A stretch of DNA of 64,000 bases. It comes from Enterobacter sp. EA-1. Its GTDB lineage: Bacteria > Pseudomonadota > Gammaproteobacteria > Enterobacterales > Enterobacteriaceae. The translations under genes and the position numbers were made by a program. The stretch lies in NCBI GenBank assembly GCA_002886105.1, contig CP025776.1, positions 3,410,001 to 3,474,000 of the forward strand. The letters are read 5' to 3'. How positions within the stretch are numbered: position 1 is the first letter of the stretch; each line of letters begins with the position of its first letter. The notes below the pieces were generated by a model. That model saw only the letters and a program-made list of their open reading frames with translations, had not been told where the DNA came from and searched no databases. Below, one piece after another: positions 1 through 9,734 of this stretch.

Positions 1-206
1 GAGAAAAGCACTTTCTCCCGTTGCCGCTGTACGGAGCGGGAATCAACAAAACCGCACCGCGCGTTTGTCTCCTCCGTTCTGTCCCTGAGGGAGAGGGAGA
101 AAAGCACTATCTCCTGCTGCCGCTGAGCGGAGCTGGAACCCACAAAACCGCGCCGATCGGTTCCTCAGCCCCTTCGGGGAGAGGGTTAGGGTGAGGGAAA
201 CCAGCA
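1..206. repeat. Tandem palindromic intergenic repeat, cut by window edge
   Basis: Two direct copies of a unit of about 96 bp start at 1 and 97 (both begin GAGAAAAGCAC). A third start, AAACCAGCAC, is just visible at about 198. The right end, 181-197, reads GAGGGTTAGGGTGAGGG. This matches the inverted outer ends of the repeats at 12179-12617 and 19981-20121. The motif CCGATCGGTTCCT is also shared with the 12-kb array, in inverse orientation. It lies directly after the gsiD stop, so it may fold in the 3' end of the gsi transcript. No gene is visible here. Confidence 0.75.
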
Positions 207-1118
207 CTACCCTTTAATCTTCGGATCCAGCGCGTCGCGCAGACCATCTCCCAACAGGTTAAACGCCAGCACGGTCAAAAAATCGCCAGTGACGGGAAAC
301 AGCGCCACATGCGGCGCTATCACCATATCAGCCCGCGCCTCATTCAGCATTGCGCCCCACTCCGGCGTCGGTGGCTGCGCCCCCATTCCCAGAAACGAAA
401 GGCTGGCGGCAGAGATAATCGAAGTGCCGATACGCATGGTGAAATAGACCACAATCGACGACACCGTGCCCGGCAGAATATGGTGGAACAGGATCACCGC
501 ATCGCTGGCGCCAATGCTGCGGGCAGATTCAATAAAGGTTTGCTGTTTCAGCACCAGCGTATTGCCGCGCACCAGCCGGGCAAACGCCGGAACTGAGAAT
601 ACCGCCACGGCGATAATCACGTTCGCCATCCCGCTGCCCATCACCGCCACCACCGCAATCGCCAGCAGAATGCCGGGGAAAGCGAACAGCACATCGCAGA
701 TGCGCATAATGATCCGGTCCCACCAGCCTTCGTAGTAACCCGCCAGCAGCCCCAGCACCGTGCCAATCAGTGCGCCAATCAACACGGCAAACACCCCGGC
801 GGCCAGCGAAATCTGCGCGCCCACCAATACGCGGCTGAAAATATCGCGCCCGAGAGAATCAACACCAAACAGATGCACCAGCGACGGGCCGTCATTCAGG
901 CGGTCATAATCAAAGTAGTTTTCCGCGTCGAACGGAACAATCCACGGGGCGATTATCGCCAGCAGGATCAACAGCAGCACAAACAATCCGGCGGCCATCG
1001 CCAGCGGCTGGCGGCGAAAACGTCGCCAGAACTCATCCCATGGGGTACGCACATGGCCCGGTTTGACCACGGGCATGGCGTTTAAAATCGCCTGTCGACG
1101 CCAGTTTAACAGTCGCAT
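207..1118 (-). CDS. gsiD: Glutathione/peptide ABC importer permease GsiD
   Basis: Inner-membrane permease subunit of the GsiABCD importer, which takes glutathione and probably other short peptides from the periplasm. The frame is intact at 303 residues, the usual length for the family. An N-terminal membrane segment ([15 protein letters not shown], about residues 45-60) is followed by a periplasmic loop and the BPD_transp_1 core. The EAA loop that docks on the ATPase is visible as [10 protein letters not shown] with a downstream HHILP at about residue 200-215. The ATG lies 2 bp after the gsiC stop, which suggests translational coupling. It is the last gene of iaaA-gsiABCD. A DppC-like dipeptide specificity cannot be excluded from sequence alone. 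Confidence 0.95.
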   Translation of the reverse strand: MRLLNWRRQAILNAMPVVKPGHVRTPWDEFWRRFRRQPLAMAAGLFVLLLILLAIIAPWIVPFDAENYFDYDRLNDGPSLVHLFGVDSLGRDIFSRVLVGAQISLAAGVFAVLIGALIGTVLGLLAGYYEGWWDRIIMRICDVLFAFPGILLAIAVVAVMGSGMANVIIAVAVFSVPAFARLVRGNTLVLKQQTFIESARSIGASDAVILFHHILPGTVSSIVVYFTMRIGTSIISAASLSFLGMGAQPPTPEWGAMLNEARADMVIAPHVALFPVTGDFLTVLAFNLLGDGLRDALDPKIKG

Positions 1119-1120
1119 CC

Positions 1121-2045
1121 TTACTTATACCTGATCGCAGGGTTAATGGCGGCGTAGAGCACATCCACCACTAAGTTGATAAGAATAAACTCCAGCGAGA
1201 AGAGCAGAACTTCCGCCCTCGGATCACCGGGTAATCGCGCATCTCAACGGAGTCCACCAGCAGTCGCCCTAATCCCGGCCAGTTAAAGACTTTTTCCACC
1301 ACAATCGATCCGCCAAGCAGAAAACCGAACTGCAGTCCCATCATCGTCACCACCGGGATCATTGCGTTGCGCAGGCCATGTTTGAGGATCACCCAGCGCT
1401 CGCTCACGCCTTTCGCGCGGGCCGTACGCATATAGTCTTCGTTCAGTACTTCCAACGAATGACGCACGAGTAAAGCGCGCCATCACGGCCGCGACGGCCG
1501 CACCCAGCGTCAGCGACGGTAAAATATAGTGCCGCCAGCTATCCGCACCCACGGTCGGCAACCAGCCCAGTTCAACGGAGAAGAGCTGCATCAACGCCAT
1601 CCCCAGCGCAAACGCCGGAAGGAGATACCGGTAACCGCCAACGCCATGCCCAGCCGATCCGGCCAGCGGTTACGCCACACCGCAGCGGCAATCCCAGCGC
1701 CAAGACCAAACAGCATCGCCCAGCCCATGCTGGTGAGGGTTAACAGCAGCGTGGGCATAAAGCGACTGGCGATCTCTTCCGACACCGGGCGACGGGAAGC
1801 CATCGAAATCCCGAAGTCACCCTGCACCACGCTGGTAATGTAGTGCCAGAACTGCACCCACAGCGGCTGATCGAGCCCCAGTTGGCTGCGCACCATGGCG
1901 ATCACCTGCGCGTCCGCCTCCGGCCCGGCAATCAGCCGCGCCGGATCGCCCGGTAATAAATGCACAAATAAAAACACCAGCACAGCCACGATCAATAACG
2001 TCGGGACCCGAGGCCCAGCAGGCGTTTGATGATATAATTCAGCAT
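1121..2045 (-). CDS. gsiC: Glutathione/peptide ABC importer permease GsiC (frameshifted)
   Basis: Second permease subunit of GsiABCD, pairing with GsiD in the inner membrane. Family-typical pieces are readable in order: [12 protein letters not shown], the periplasmic stretch [31 protein letters not shown], the EAA-type loop [12 protein letters not shown] with [12 protein letters not shown], and the end [10 protein letters not shown] before TAA. The span corresponds to about 307 residues, full length. Reading frame breaks fall near 2010, 1610, 1470 and 1215. All conserved segments remain in the right order, so these look like base-calling errors. It starts 40 bp after gsiB and ends 2 bp before gsiD. 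Confidence 0.9.
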
Positions 2046-2085
2046 CGCTCGTTCCATGCCCCCGCGGTCCTGCAAGGGGAATGCG

Positions 2086-3628
2086 TTAGGGTTGTAAATC
2101 AGCATCGTCAAAGCTGAACCCGGTATCCGGCATGATGTAGAACCCGGTCAGCTTCTTGTTATGCGCCGAAACCAGTTTTTCCACAACCAGCGGCACCCAC
2201 GGAGAATCCTGCCAGATAATGTCCTGCGCCTGTTTATACAGACGTGCTTTTGCCTCCGTGCTGGTTGTCTTCAGCGCATCGGTAAAATCTTTATCCACCT
2301 GTGGGTTACGGTAAAAGGCGGTATTAAACTGGGTTGGCGGCCAGTTCCAGGAGGCAAACAGCGGCGACAACGCCCAATCCGCTTCCCCGGTCGAGGCAGA
2401 CCAGCCGGTGTAAAACATCCGCACCCCGCTCTCTTTCTGCCCTTTGCCTTCCACTTCCGCCGCGCGCTGCCCGGCATCCATCGCCGTCACCTGCACTTTA
2501 ATGCCCACCTGCGCCAGTTGCTGCTGGTAAACTGCAGCACCTTCTGCGCGGTGCTGTGATTATGCGAGGACCACAAGGTGGTACTGAACCCCTGCGGATA
2601 GCCCGCCTCTTTCAGCAATTCACGCGCTTTAGCCGGATCGTAGGGCCACGCCGGGTAATCCTGCGAGTAAGCAATAGTTGGCGGTACGACGCCCATCGCT
2701 GGCGTGGCGTACCCGGCAAAGGCCACTTTTACCAGCGCCTGACGGTTAATGGCGTAGTTAATCGCCCCGGCGTACTTTCGGGTTATCAAACGGTTTTTGC
2801 GTCACATTCATACTGATGTAACGCTGCATGATCGACGGGCTGGCAACCAGCTCAAGCTTGCTGTTGCGTTTGAGCACTTCCGCCTGCTCGTAAGGGATCG
2901 GGAAGGCAAACTGCGCCTCGCCGGTTTGCAGCATTGCCGCCCGCGTGTTGTTATCCACCACCGGTCGCCGGTAATAGAGTCCAGCTTCGGCAGGCCTTTT
3001 GCCAGTAGCCTGCGAACTTTTTCACCTTCACATAATCGGTCTGGTTCCGAGGGCCTCAAACGCATACGGCCCGGTGCCGACCGGGTGGAAACCAATATCG
3101 TCGCCGTATTTTTTCAGCGCCGCCGGAGAGATCATCGCCGTCGCCGGGTGCGCCAGAATATTAATAAACGCCGAGAACGGCTGTTTCAGGGTGATTTTCA
3201 CCGTCGAGGGATCCACCACCTCGGTTTTGTCGATGTTCTTATACAGGTTGTAACGCTTCAGGCTGTTCGCCGGATTGCTGGCGCGATCGAGGTTCACCTT
3301 CACTGCGGCGGCATCGAAATCCGTGCCATCCCTGGAACTTCACCCCCGGCGCAATGTAATGGTGTACACCAGTCCATCGTCGGAGACGGTATAGCTCTGC
3401 GCCAGCACATTCTCCAGTTTCATCTCTTTATCAAGGCCAAACAGCCCCTGATAGAAGGATTTCGCCACCGCCTGCGACAGGGTGTCATTCGCGTCGTAGG
3501 GGGTCGAGCGTGGTGAAATTGGATCCCACGGCGACAACCACGTCTTTCGCGGCAAGGGCCGGGGCGGCAATCAGCAGAGATACCACGCCAAGCGCGACCA
3601 GCCCGTTACGTGAAACGCATTGTGTCAT
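2086..3628 (-). CDS. gsiB: Glutathione-binding periplasmic protein GsiB (frameshifted)
   Basis: Periplasmic solute-binding protein (SBP_bac_5 family) that delivers glutathione or peptides to GsiCD. A signal peptide is clear: [14 protein letters not shown] followed by a hydrophobic run and a likely cleavage site at ALAAKD. Then come [45 protein letters not shown], and the end [11 protein letters not shown]. The span gives about 514 residues, equal to the E. coli protein. Frame breaks lie near 3540, 3330, 3045, 2965, 2775 and 2530. The ATG is preceded by GGAG at a normal distance. It sits between gsiA (33 bp upstream) and gsiC. Confidence 0.92.
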
Positions 3629-3661
3629 GTTGTTCTCCAGAAAAACCCTGCCAGTGCTCAG

Positions 3662-5535
3662 TTAAAAACGGGACTGCGTGCTGCCGGGGCGTGGAGCGGG
3701 CAACAAAGTGCCACCGGGTCCTACGTTCTGTAGCTGCACGCGCTGCATCGACTCGCCGCGTTTGCGGATATTGCTGGGCATGTCATCAGACAACAACACG
3801 CGCTGCGCATGACGATGCGCAGGGTCGGCGACGGGAACCGCCGACATCAATTTACGCGTATAAGGATGTTGCGGGTTTTCAAACACCGCACGACGCGGGC
3901 CAATCTCCACGATTTGCCCGAGATACATCACCGCAACCCGGTGGCTAATGCGCTCCACCACCGCCATATCATGAGAAATAAATAAAAATGCGATCCCCAA
4001 CTCGCGTTGCAGATCGAGTAACAGATTGATGATTTGCGCGCGGATAGAGACATCCAGTGCCGATACGGCTTCGTCCGCCACCACCACACGCGGGTTAAGC
4101 GCCAGCGCCCGCGCAATGCAAATACGCTGGCGTTGACCACCAGAAAATTCGTGCGGGTAACGCCACGCATGCTCCGGTTTTAACCCGACACGCTCCAGCA
4201 ACCATGTGACCCGTTGCCGCCCCTCTTCTTCGCCGAGAAGGTTATGCACCCGCAGCGGTTCAATAATCGAATCGCCCACCGTCTGGCGCGGGTCGAGCGA
4301 CGCGTAAGGATCCCGGAAAATAAACTGAATATCCCGGCGTAAAAGCTGCAATTTACTGGCAGGCAAGGTATCAATGCGCTCACCGTTAAAGGTGATCGAG
4401 CCGCCCTGGCTTTCCACCAGCCGCAGCAATGCCCGCCCGGTGGTCGACTTACCGCTGCCGGATTCTCCCACCAGCGACAGCGTTTCGCCGGGCCATAAAT
4501 CAAAACTGATCCCCTCCACCGCATGCACTTCTTTGTTCACGCGGTTGAGAATGCCGCTGCGCAACGGGAAGCGCGCCACCAGATCCCGCACCTGTAAAAT
4601 GGGCTCGCCCGGCACCACGGTATCCTGCTCGATCTCCGCTTCCTGATGCTGCGGATCGTTGACTGAAATCAGCGGGAAGCGGCGCGGCAGATCGCGGCCA
4701 TTCATCGCGCCCAGTTTAGGCACGGCAGCCAGCAGTGCTTTGGTATAAGGATGCTGCGGATTGCGGAAAACCTGCTCTACGCTACCGGTTTCCACCGCTT
4801 CCCCCACTGGTTCATCACCAGCACGCGGTCGGCGATATCCGCCACCACGCCCATATCGTGGGTGATAAATATCACCCCCATTGACATCTCTTTTGCAGCA
4901 CAGAGATCAGTTGCAAGATCTGCGCCTGAATGGTGACATCCAGCGCAGTGGTCGGCTCATCGGCGATCAACACCGCCGGGCGGCACGACAGCGCCATTGC
5001 AATCATCACGCGCTGGCGCATCCCACCGGAAAGCTGGTGCGGGAAACGGGAAAGAATAGACTGTGATTCGGGAATGCGCACCAGATCGAGCATCCGCCGC
5101 GCTTCAATCAATGCTTCTTCGCGCCCCAGTTTCTGGTGCAGGCGAATCGACTCGGCAATCTGCTCACCCACCGGAAACACCGGGTTGAGCGAGGTCATTG
5201 GCTCGGAAAATCATCGCAATATCCGCCCCGCGTACGCTGCGCATTTGCGATGATGAGAGCCCTAGTCAGATCCACTTTTGCCGGTTGCGGCGCGTCAGAT
5301 ACATATGATCGCAACTGACCTCGCCGCCCGCCTGTTCAATCAGACGCAACAGCGATAATGCAGTCACAGATTTGCCGGAACCGGACTCGCCGACAATCGC
5401 CAGCGTTTCGCCCCGTTTCAGCGAGAAAGAGAGGTGACGTACCGCCGGGGTGATTTGTTTGTCATCGCGAAACCCGATCTGCAAATTGCTGACATCAAGC
5501 ACAACCTCTGCTTCAGCCTCAAACCCTTGCGACAC
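3662..5535 (-). CDS. gsiA: Glutathione/peptide importer ATPase GsiA, double ABC domain (frameshifted)
   Basis: Cytoplasmic ATPase that powers GsiBCD; two ABC cassettes are fused in one chain of about 624 residues. Both Walker A motifs read GESGSGKS, both signatures are present (LSGGMRQR and FSGGQRQR), and so are the Walker B segments ([22 protein letters not shown]). I place the start at the GTG at 5535, not the in-frame GTG at 5553. AAGGAG lies 7 bp upstream of it, and the N-terminal length then matches E. coli ([15 protein letters not shown]). The Shine-Dalgarno overlaps the iaaA stop. Frame breaks occur near 5270, 5205, 4890 and 4806. The second Q-loop reads FRDPYASLD where FQDPYASLD is expected. 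Confidence 0.93.
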
Positions 5536-5545
5536 CCCAGACTCC

Positions 5546-6490
5546 TTATTCACGATAAATGCCTACGCTTGGCGTATCACCCGCATAGCCCCGGTGCGCG
5601 ATACATCCCCTCACTGTTAAACGGCAAAGCGACGTTACCTTCACGATCGACGGCGATTAGCCCGCCGCTACCGCCCAGCGCCGGTAATTTTTCCATCACC
5701 ACCGCTTCACAGGCTTCGTGCAGGCTAAGGCCACCGTAATCCATCAATGCGGCGATATCGTAAGCCGCCAGCGTACGGATAAACACCTCGCCCGTGCCGG
5801 TGCAGGAGACCGCCACGCTGGCGTTGTTGGCATAACACCCGGCACCGGGTAGCGGACTATCTCCCACGCGCCCGGGCAGTTTGTTGGTCATACCGCCGGT
5901 GGAGGTCGCTGCCGCCAGATTGCCATGCTTGTCCAGCGCCACCGCGCCGACAGTACCCATTTTTTTGCTCTCATCGAGCGGCGCAGGAGCCATGATCGAG
6001 CGTCGTTTGCCCCGCATCACGCGCCTGCAGTAACTGTTCAAAACGTTCCGCTGTGGAAAACAGACTCGGCGATACCGCAGCCATTCCGTGGGAGAAGGCA
6101 AACTGCTCGGCGCCTTCGCCAATCATCAGCACATGCGGGCTTTGCTCCATCACCGAGGCGCGCGGCAAGGATCGGGTTACGCAGCCGACTGACGCCCGCC
6201 ACCGCGCCCGCCAGCAAGGTATTGCCGTCCATAATACAGGCATCCAGCTCGTGGGTTTCATCACGGGTGAAGACCGCGCCAATCCCGGCGTTAAACAGCG
6301 GGCACTCTTCCAGCAGCCGTACCGCTTCGGTCACCACATCCAGCGCGCTTTCACCGGCGTCCAGCATGCGCTGCCCGACCTCCACAATCGACGAAAGCAC
6401 GTGCGCATAGCGCTGCTCTTTCTCCGGGCTCATGTTGGCACGGGCGATCGCCCCGGCCCCGCCGTGTATTGCAATGACTGCTTTTGCCAT
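5546..6490 (-). CDS. iaaA: Isoaspartyl peptidase / L-asparaginase IaaA (frameshifted)
   Basis: N-terminal nucleophile hydrolase (type 2 asparaginase) that hydrolyses beta-aspartyl peptides and asparagine after autocleavage before a threonine. The catalytic Thr is in [10 protein letters not shown], followed by the substrate loop [15 protein letters not shown]. The N terminus [15 protein letters not shown] is typical. Correcting one extra G near 5593 replaces a premature TGA at 5577 and extends the protein to TAA at 5546-5548, ending in GIYRE; that gives about 314 residues. Other breaks lie near 5990 and 6160. First gene of the operon with gsiABCD. The 162-bp gap to divergent moeA must hold both promoters. 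Confidence 0.93.
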
Positions 6491-6652
6491 AGTTTTCGCC
6501 CGGTTTTACTTTGTCTGCGAAGATTTCTGAATATAGAAAGTCGTTACAACGATGTAAAGGGACGTGATTACAATGGGGTAGCCGCAAGGCATTCAGACAC
6601 CGGTCCTTTTCTGCCATAATAGGCGCTTCAACGCGTTGACTGGATAATAAAT

Positions 6653-7886
6653 ATGGAATCCTCACATGGCCTGATGTCGCTGGATACGGCCCTCTCTCTC
6701 AGATGTTGTCACGCATTACGCCGCTAAACGACCGCGAAACCCTGCCGCTAACGGCCTGTTTTGGTCGCGTAGTGGCGCAGGATATTATTTCTCCGCTGAA
6801 TGTACCCGGGTTTTGATAACTCAGCGATGGATGGTTACGCTGTGCGTCTCGCCGACCTGCGCAGCGGGACCCCACTACCGGTCGCCGGTAAAGCGTTTGC
6901 CGGGCAGCCGTTCGACGGCGAGTGGCCAACGGGGACCTGCGTGCGCATTATGACCGGCGCGCCGATCCCCGCCGGGTGCGACGCAGTGGTGATGCAGGAA
7001 CAGACGGAACAGAGCGATGCCGGGATCCGCTTTACTGCCGATGTGCGTGAAAATCAGAACATCCGCCGCGCCGGTGAAGATATCCGGCAAGGCGCGTGCG
7101 TGTTCTCTGCCGGCACCAAACTGACCGCAGCCGAACTGCCAGTGCTGGCGTCGCTGGGCATTGCCGACATCCCGGTAGTGCGTAAAGTGCGTGTGGCGCT
7201 GTTCTCCACCGGGGATGAGTTACAACTGCCGGGGCAACCGCTGGCGGAAGGGCAAATTTACGATACCAACCGCCTGTCAGTGCACCTGATGCTGGCGCAA
7301 CTGGGTTACGAGGTCATTAACCTCGGTATTATTCCCGACGATCCGCAAAATTGCGCGAGACCTTTATCGCTGCCGATAGCCGGTGCCGATGTGGTGCTCA
7401 GCTCTGGCGGCGTGTCCGTGGGCGAAGCGGATTACACCAAAACCATTCTGGATGAACTGGGGAAATTGGAAGCTGGCGATCAAACCCGGTAAACCGTTCG
7501 CCTTTGGCAAGCTCAGCCACAGCTGGTTCTGCGGCCTGCACGGCAACCCGGTTTCCAGCCACCCTCACGTTCTACCAACTGGTGCAGCCGCTGCTGGCAA
7601 AACTGAGCGGCGATACTGCGCCTGTGCAGCCGCTGCGTTTTCGCGCCCGGGCGGCAGAGCGCCTGAAAAAATCGCCGGGGCGTCTCGACTTCCAGCGCGG
7701 CGTGGTAAGCCGTGGCGAAGACGGCACGCTGGAAGTGCGCAGCACCGGGCATCAGGGTTCGCATATTTTCAGTTCTTTCCAGCCAGGGGCAACTGCTTTT
7801 GTGGTGCTGGAGGGCGCGAACGCGGTAACGTTGAAGCGGGTGAATGGGTGGATGTGGAGATGTTCAATCATCTCTTCGGAGGCTGA
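6653..7886 (+). CDS. moeA: Molybdopterin molybdotransferase MoeA (frameshifted)
   Basis: Inserts molybdate into adenylylated molybdopterin, the last step of molybdenum cofactor synthesis. Visible family signatures are [48 protein letters not shown], the MoCF-like loop [18 protein letters not shown], and [11 protein letters not shown]. The start is ATG GAA TCC at 6653; an extra CT near 6700 breaks the frame before LSRITPL. Further breaks lie near 6812, 7355, 7470, 7560 and 7800. The stop at 7884-7886 is 2 bp before moeB, so the two are one transcript. Length is about 411 residues after correction, normal for MoeA. Confidence 0.94.
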
Positions 7887-7888
7887 CA

Positions 7889-8644
7889 ATGGTCGAAGAA
7901 CTCAGTGATGCGGAGATGATGCGCTACAACCGCCAGATTATTCTGCGCGGTTTTGATTTCTGACGGCCGAGGAGCAGTTAAAAGCCGCACGCGTCCGGTG
8001 ACAGGCCTTGGCGGTCTGGGCTGCGCGGCTGCGCAATATCTGGCCGCTGCCGGGGTGGGTCAGATGACGCTGCTGGACTTCGACACCGTGGCGCTCTCCA
8101 ATTTGCAACGCCAGACGCTGCACAGCGATGCGAGCATTGGTATGGCGAAAGTCGACTCTGCCCGCGACTCGCTGCTGCGCATTAACCCGCATGTACGCTA
8201 CACAACGTTAAATGCATTGCTGGATGAAGCAGATCTGTTTGCTCAGATTGCTGCGCATGATCTGGTGCTGGATTGCACCGACAATGTCGCCATCCGCAAT
8301 CAGTTAAACGCGGGTTGCTTCCGGCATAAAACGCCGCTGGTTTCCGGTGCTGCTATCCGCATGGAAGGGCAAATCAGCGTCTTTACCCTCGGCAAGAAAA
8401 CGCACCCTGCTACCGCTGCCTGAGCCGTCTGTTTGGCGAAAACGCCCTCACCTGCGTGGAAGCGGGCGTGATGGCGCCGCTGGTCGGCGTCATTGGTTCA
8501 TTACAGGCGATGGAAGCCATCAAGGTGTTGACCCATTACGGCACGCCTGCGGCGGGAAAAATCGTCATGTACGACGCAATGACCTGCCAGTTTCGCGAAA
8601 TGAAGCTGCTGCGCAACCCGGCCTGTGAGGTGTGTGGCGACTAA
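7889..8644 (+). CDS. moeB: Molybdopterin-synthase adenylyltransferase MoeB (frameshifted)
   Basis: E1-like enzyme that adenylylates the C-terminal glycine of MoaD so that sulfur can be added. The nucleotide-binding GLGGLGCAAAQYLAAAGVG, the LDFDTVALSNLQRQ segment and DLVLDCTDN are visible. A zinc-binding pair occurs as CYRCLSRLFG, and the second pair as CEVC at the C terminus. Start ATG GTC GAA GAA at 7889. Frame breaks near 7965, 7998 and 8400. About 251 residues. In E. coli fsaA follows moeB; here a REP-type palindrome and then ybiY follow. Confidence 0.94.
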
Positions 8645-8711
8645 CGCCTGAATGCCGGATGGCGCGATGCTATCCGGCCTGTAAACTGGCCGGGACATCC
8701 GGCAGACGCGC
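8645..8711. repeat. REP-type palindromic element
   Basis: GCCGGATGGCGC at 8654 and its inverse TATCCGGCC ending at 8679 form the usual REP stem. A second imperfect half, GGCCGGGACATCCGGC, follows at 8689-8704. The element sits just after the moeB stop and probably stabilises or ends the moeAB transcript. Confidence 0.7.
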
Positions 8712-8765
8712 AAAATGTGACCTTTCCCATACTTTAGAACCCGCCCTCCGCAACCCGTCGGAGAA

Positions 8766-8779
8766 TTGACCATTATCAA
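8766..8779. promoter_or_regulatory. Putative FNR box upstream of ybiYW
   Basis: TTGAC-CATT-ATCAA matches the FNR consensus TTGAT-N4-ATCAA at nine of ten positions. It lies 54 bp before the ybiY ATG. An anaerobic activator site fits a glycyl-radical enzyme operon, which can work only without oxygen. No clear -10 could be fixed. Confidence 0.5.
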
Positions 8780-8833
8780 AATAACTTTCATTCCGAAAGT
8801 CATTTAATCTTCATACGCAACATGGAGATGATC

Positions 8834-9730
8834 ATGATTTTCAACATTCAGCGCTATTCCACCCATGATGGCCCCGGCATCCGCACGGTCGTGTTCCTGA
8901 AAGGATGCTCATTGCGCTGCCGCTGGTGCCAGAATCCGGAAAGCCGGGCGCACGCGGGAGCTGCTGTTCGATGCGCGGTTGTGCCTCGGCAGGCTGTGAT
9001 CTGTGCCAGCAAGCGGCCCCGCAGGTGATTGAGCAGGCGCTGAATGGCATGCTGATCCACCGGGAAAGACTCAATGACGCGCACCTGGATGCCCTGACCC
9101 ACTGCTGCCCAACCCGGTGCACTGACCGTTTGCGGAGAGGAGCAATCCGTTGATGACATCATGGCGACCGTCCTGCGCGATAAACCGTTTTACGATCGCA
9201 GCGGTGGCGGGTTGACCCTTCCGGCGGCGAGCCGTTTATGCAACCAGAACTGGCGCAAGCGTTGTTGCAGGCCAGCCACCAGCAGGGCATCCATACGGCA
9301 GTGGAAACCTGTCTGCATGTGCCCGGCGCTACATCGAACCCTCGCTGCCGTTTGTTGATCTTTTCCTCGCGGATTTAAAACAGGTGGATGAGGCGCTATT
9401 CCGCCAGTGGACCGACGGCAGCGCCAGGGCGCGTACTAATCTTCAACGCCCTCGGCGCAGGCGGGCAAACAGATAACCATCCGCGTGCCACTGATCCGGG
9501 GTTCCAATGCCGATACCGCGTCCATCAGCGCCATCACGACCTTCGCTGCGGAGGTGTTAAAGGTCCGCGATATCCATTTTCTGCCGTATCACACGCTGGG
9601 TATCAATAAGTATCACCTGCTCGGCGAACCCTACTCTGCCCCTGAAAAGCCGCTTGATGACCCGCAATTGTTGGACTTTGCCCAGCACAAGGCCCGCCTG
9701 AGCGGTCTGAACGCGACATTACGAGGATAA
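8834..9730 (+). CDS. ybiY: Glycyl-radical enzyme activating protein YbiY (frameshifted)
   Basis: Radical-SAM activase expected to install the glycyl radical on YbiW. The CX3CX2C iron-sulfur motif is clear in [16 protein letters not shown] near the N terminus, after [18 protein letters not shown]. Later pieces include [27 protein letters not shown], and [14 protein letters not shown]; the end is TLRG then TAA. I choose ATG 8834 because GGAG lies 6 bp upstream and the N terminus then equals the E. coli protein; ATG 8822 is in frame. Frame breaks near 8960, 9110, 9215, 9330 and 9450. About 299 residues. It is 4 bp upstream of ybiW. Confidence 0.92.
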
Positions 9731-9734
9731 AACG

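Noticed and set aside
2797-3516. Open frame of 239 codons on the plus strand opposite gsiB
   Set aside because: It lies fully within gsiB, has Arg/His-rich shadow composition and no ribosome site.
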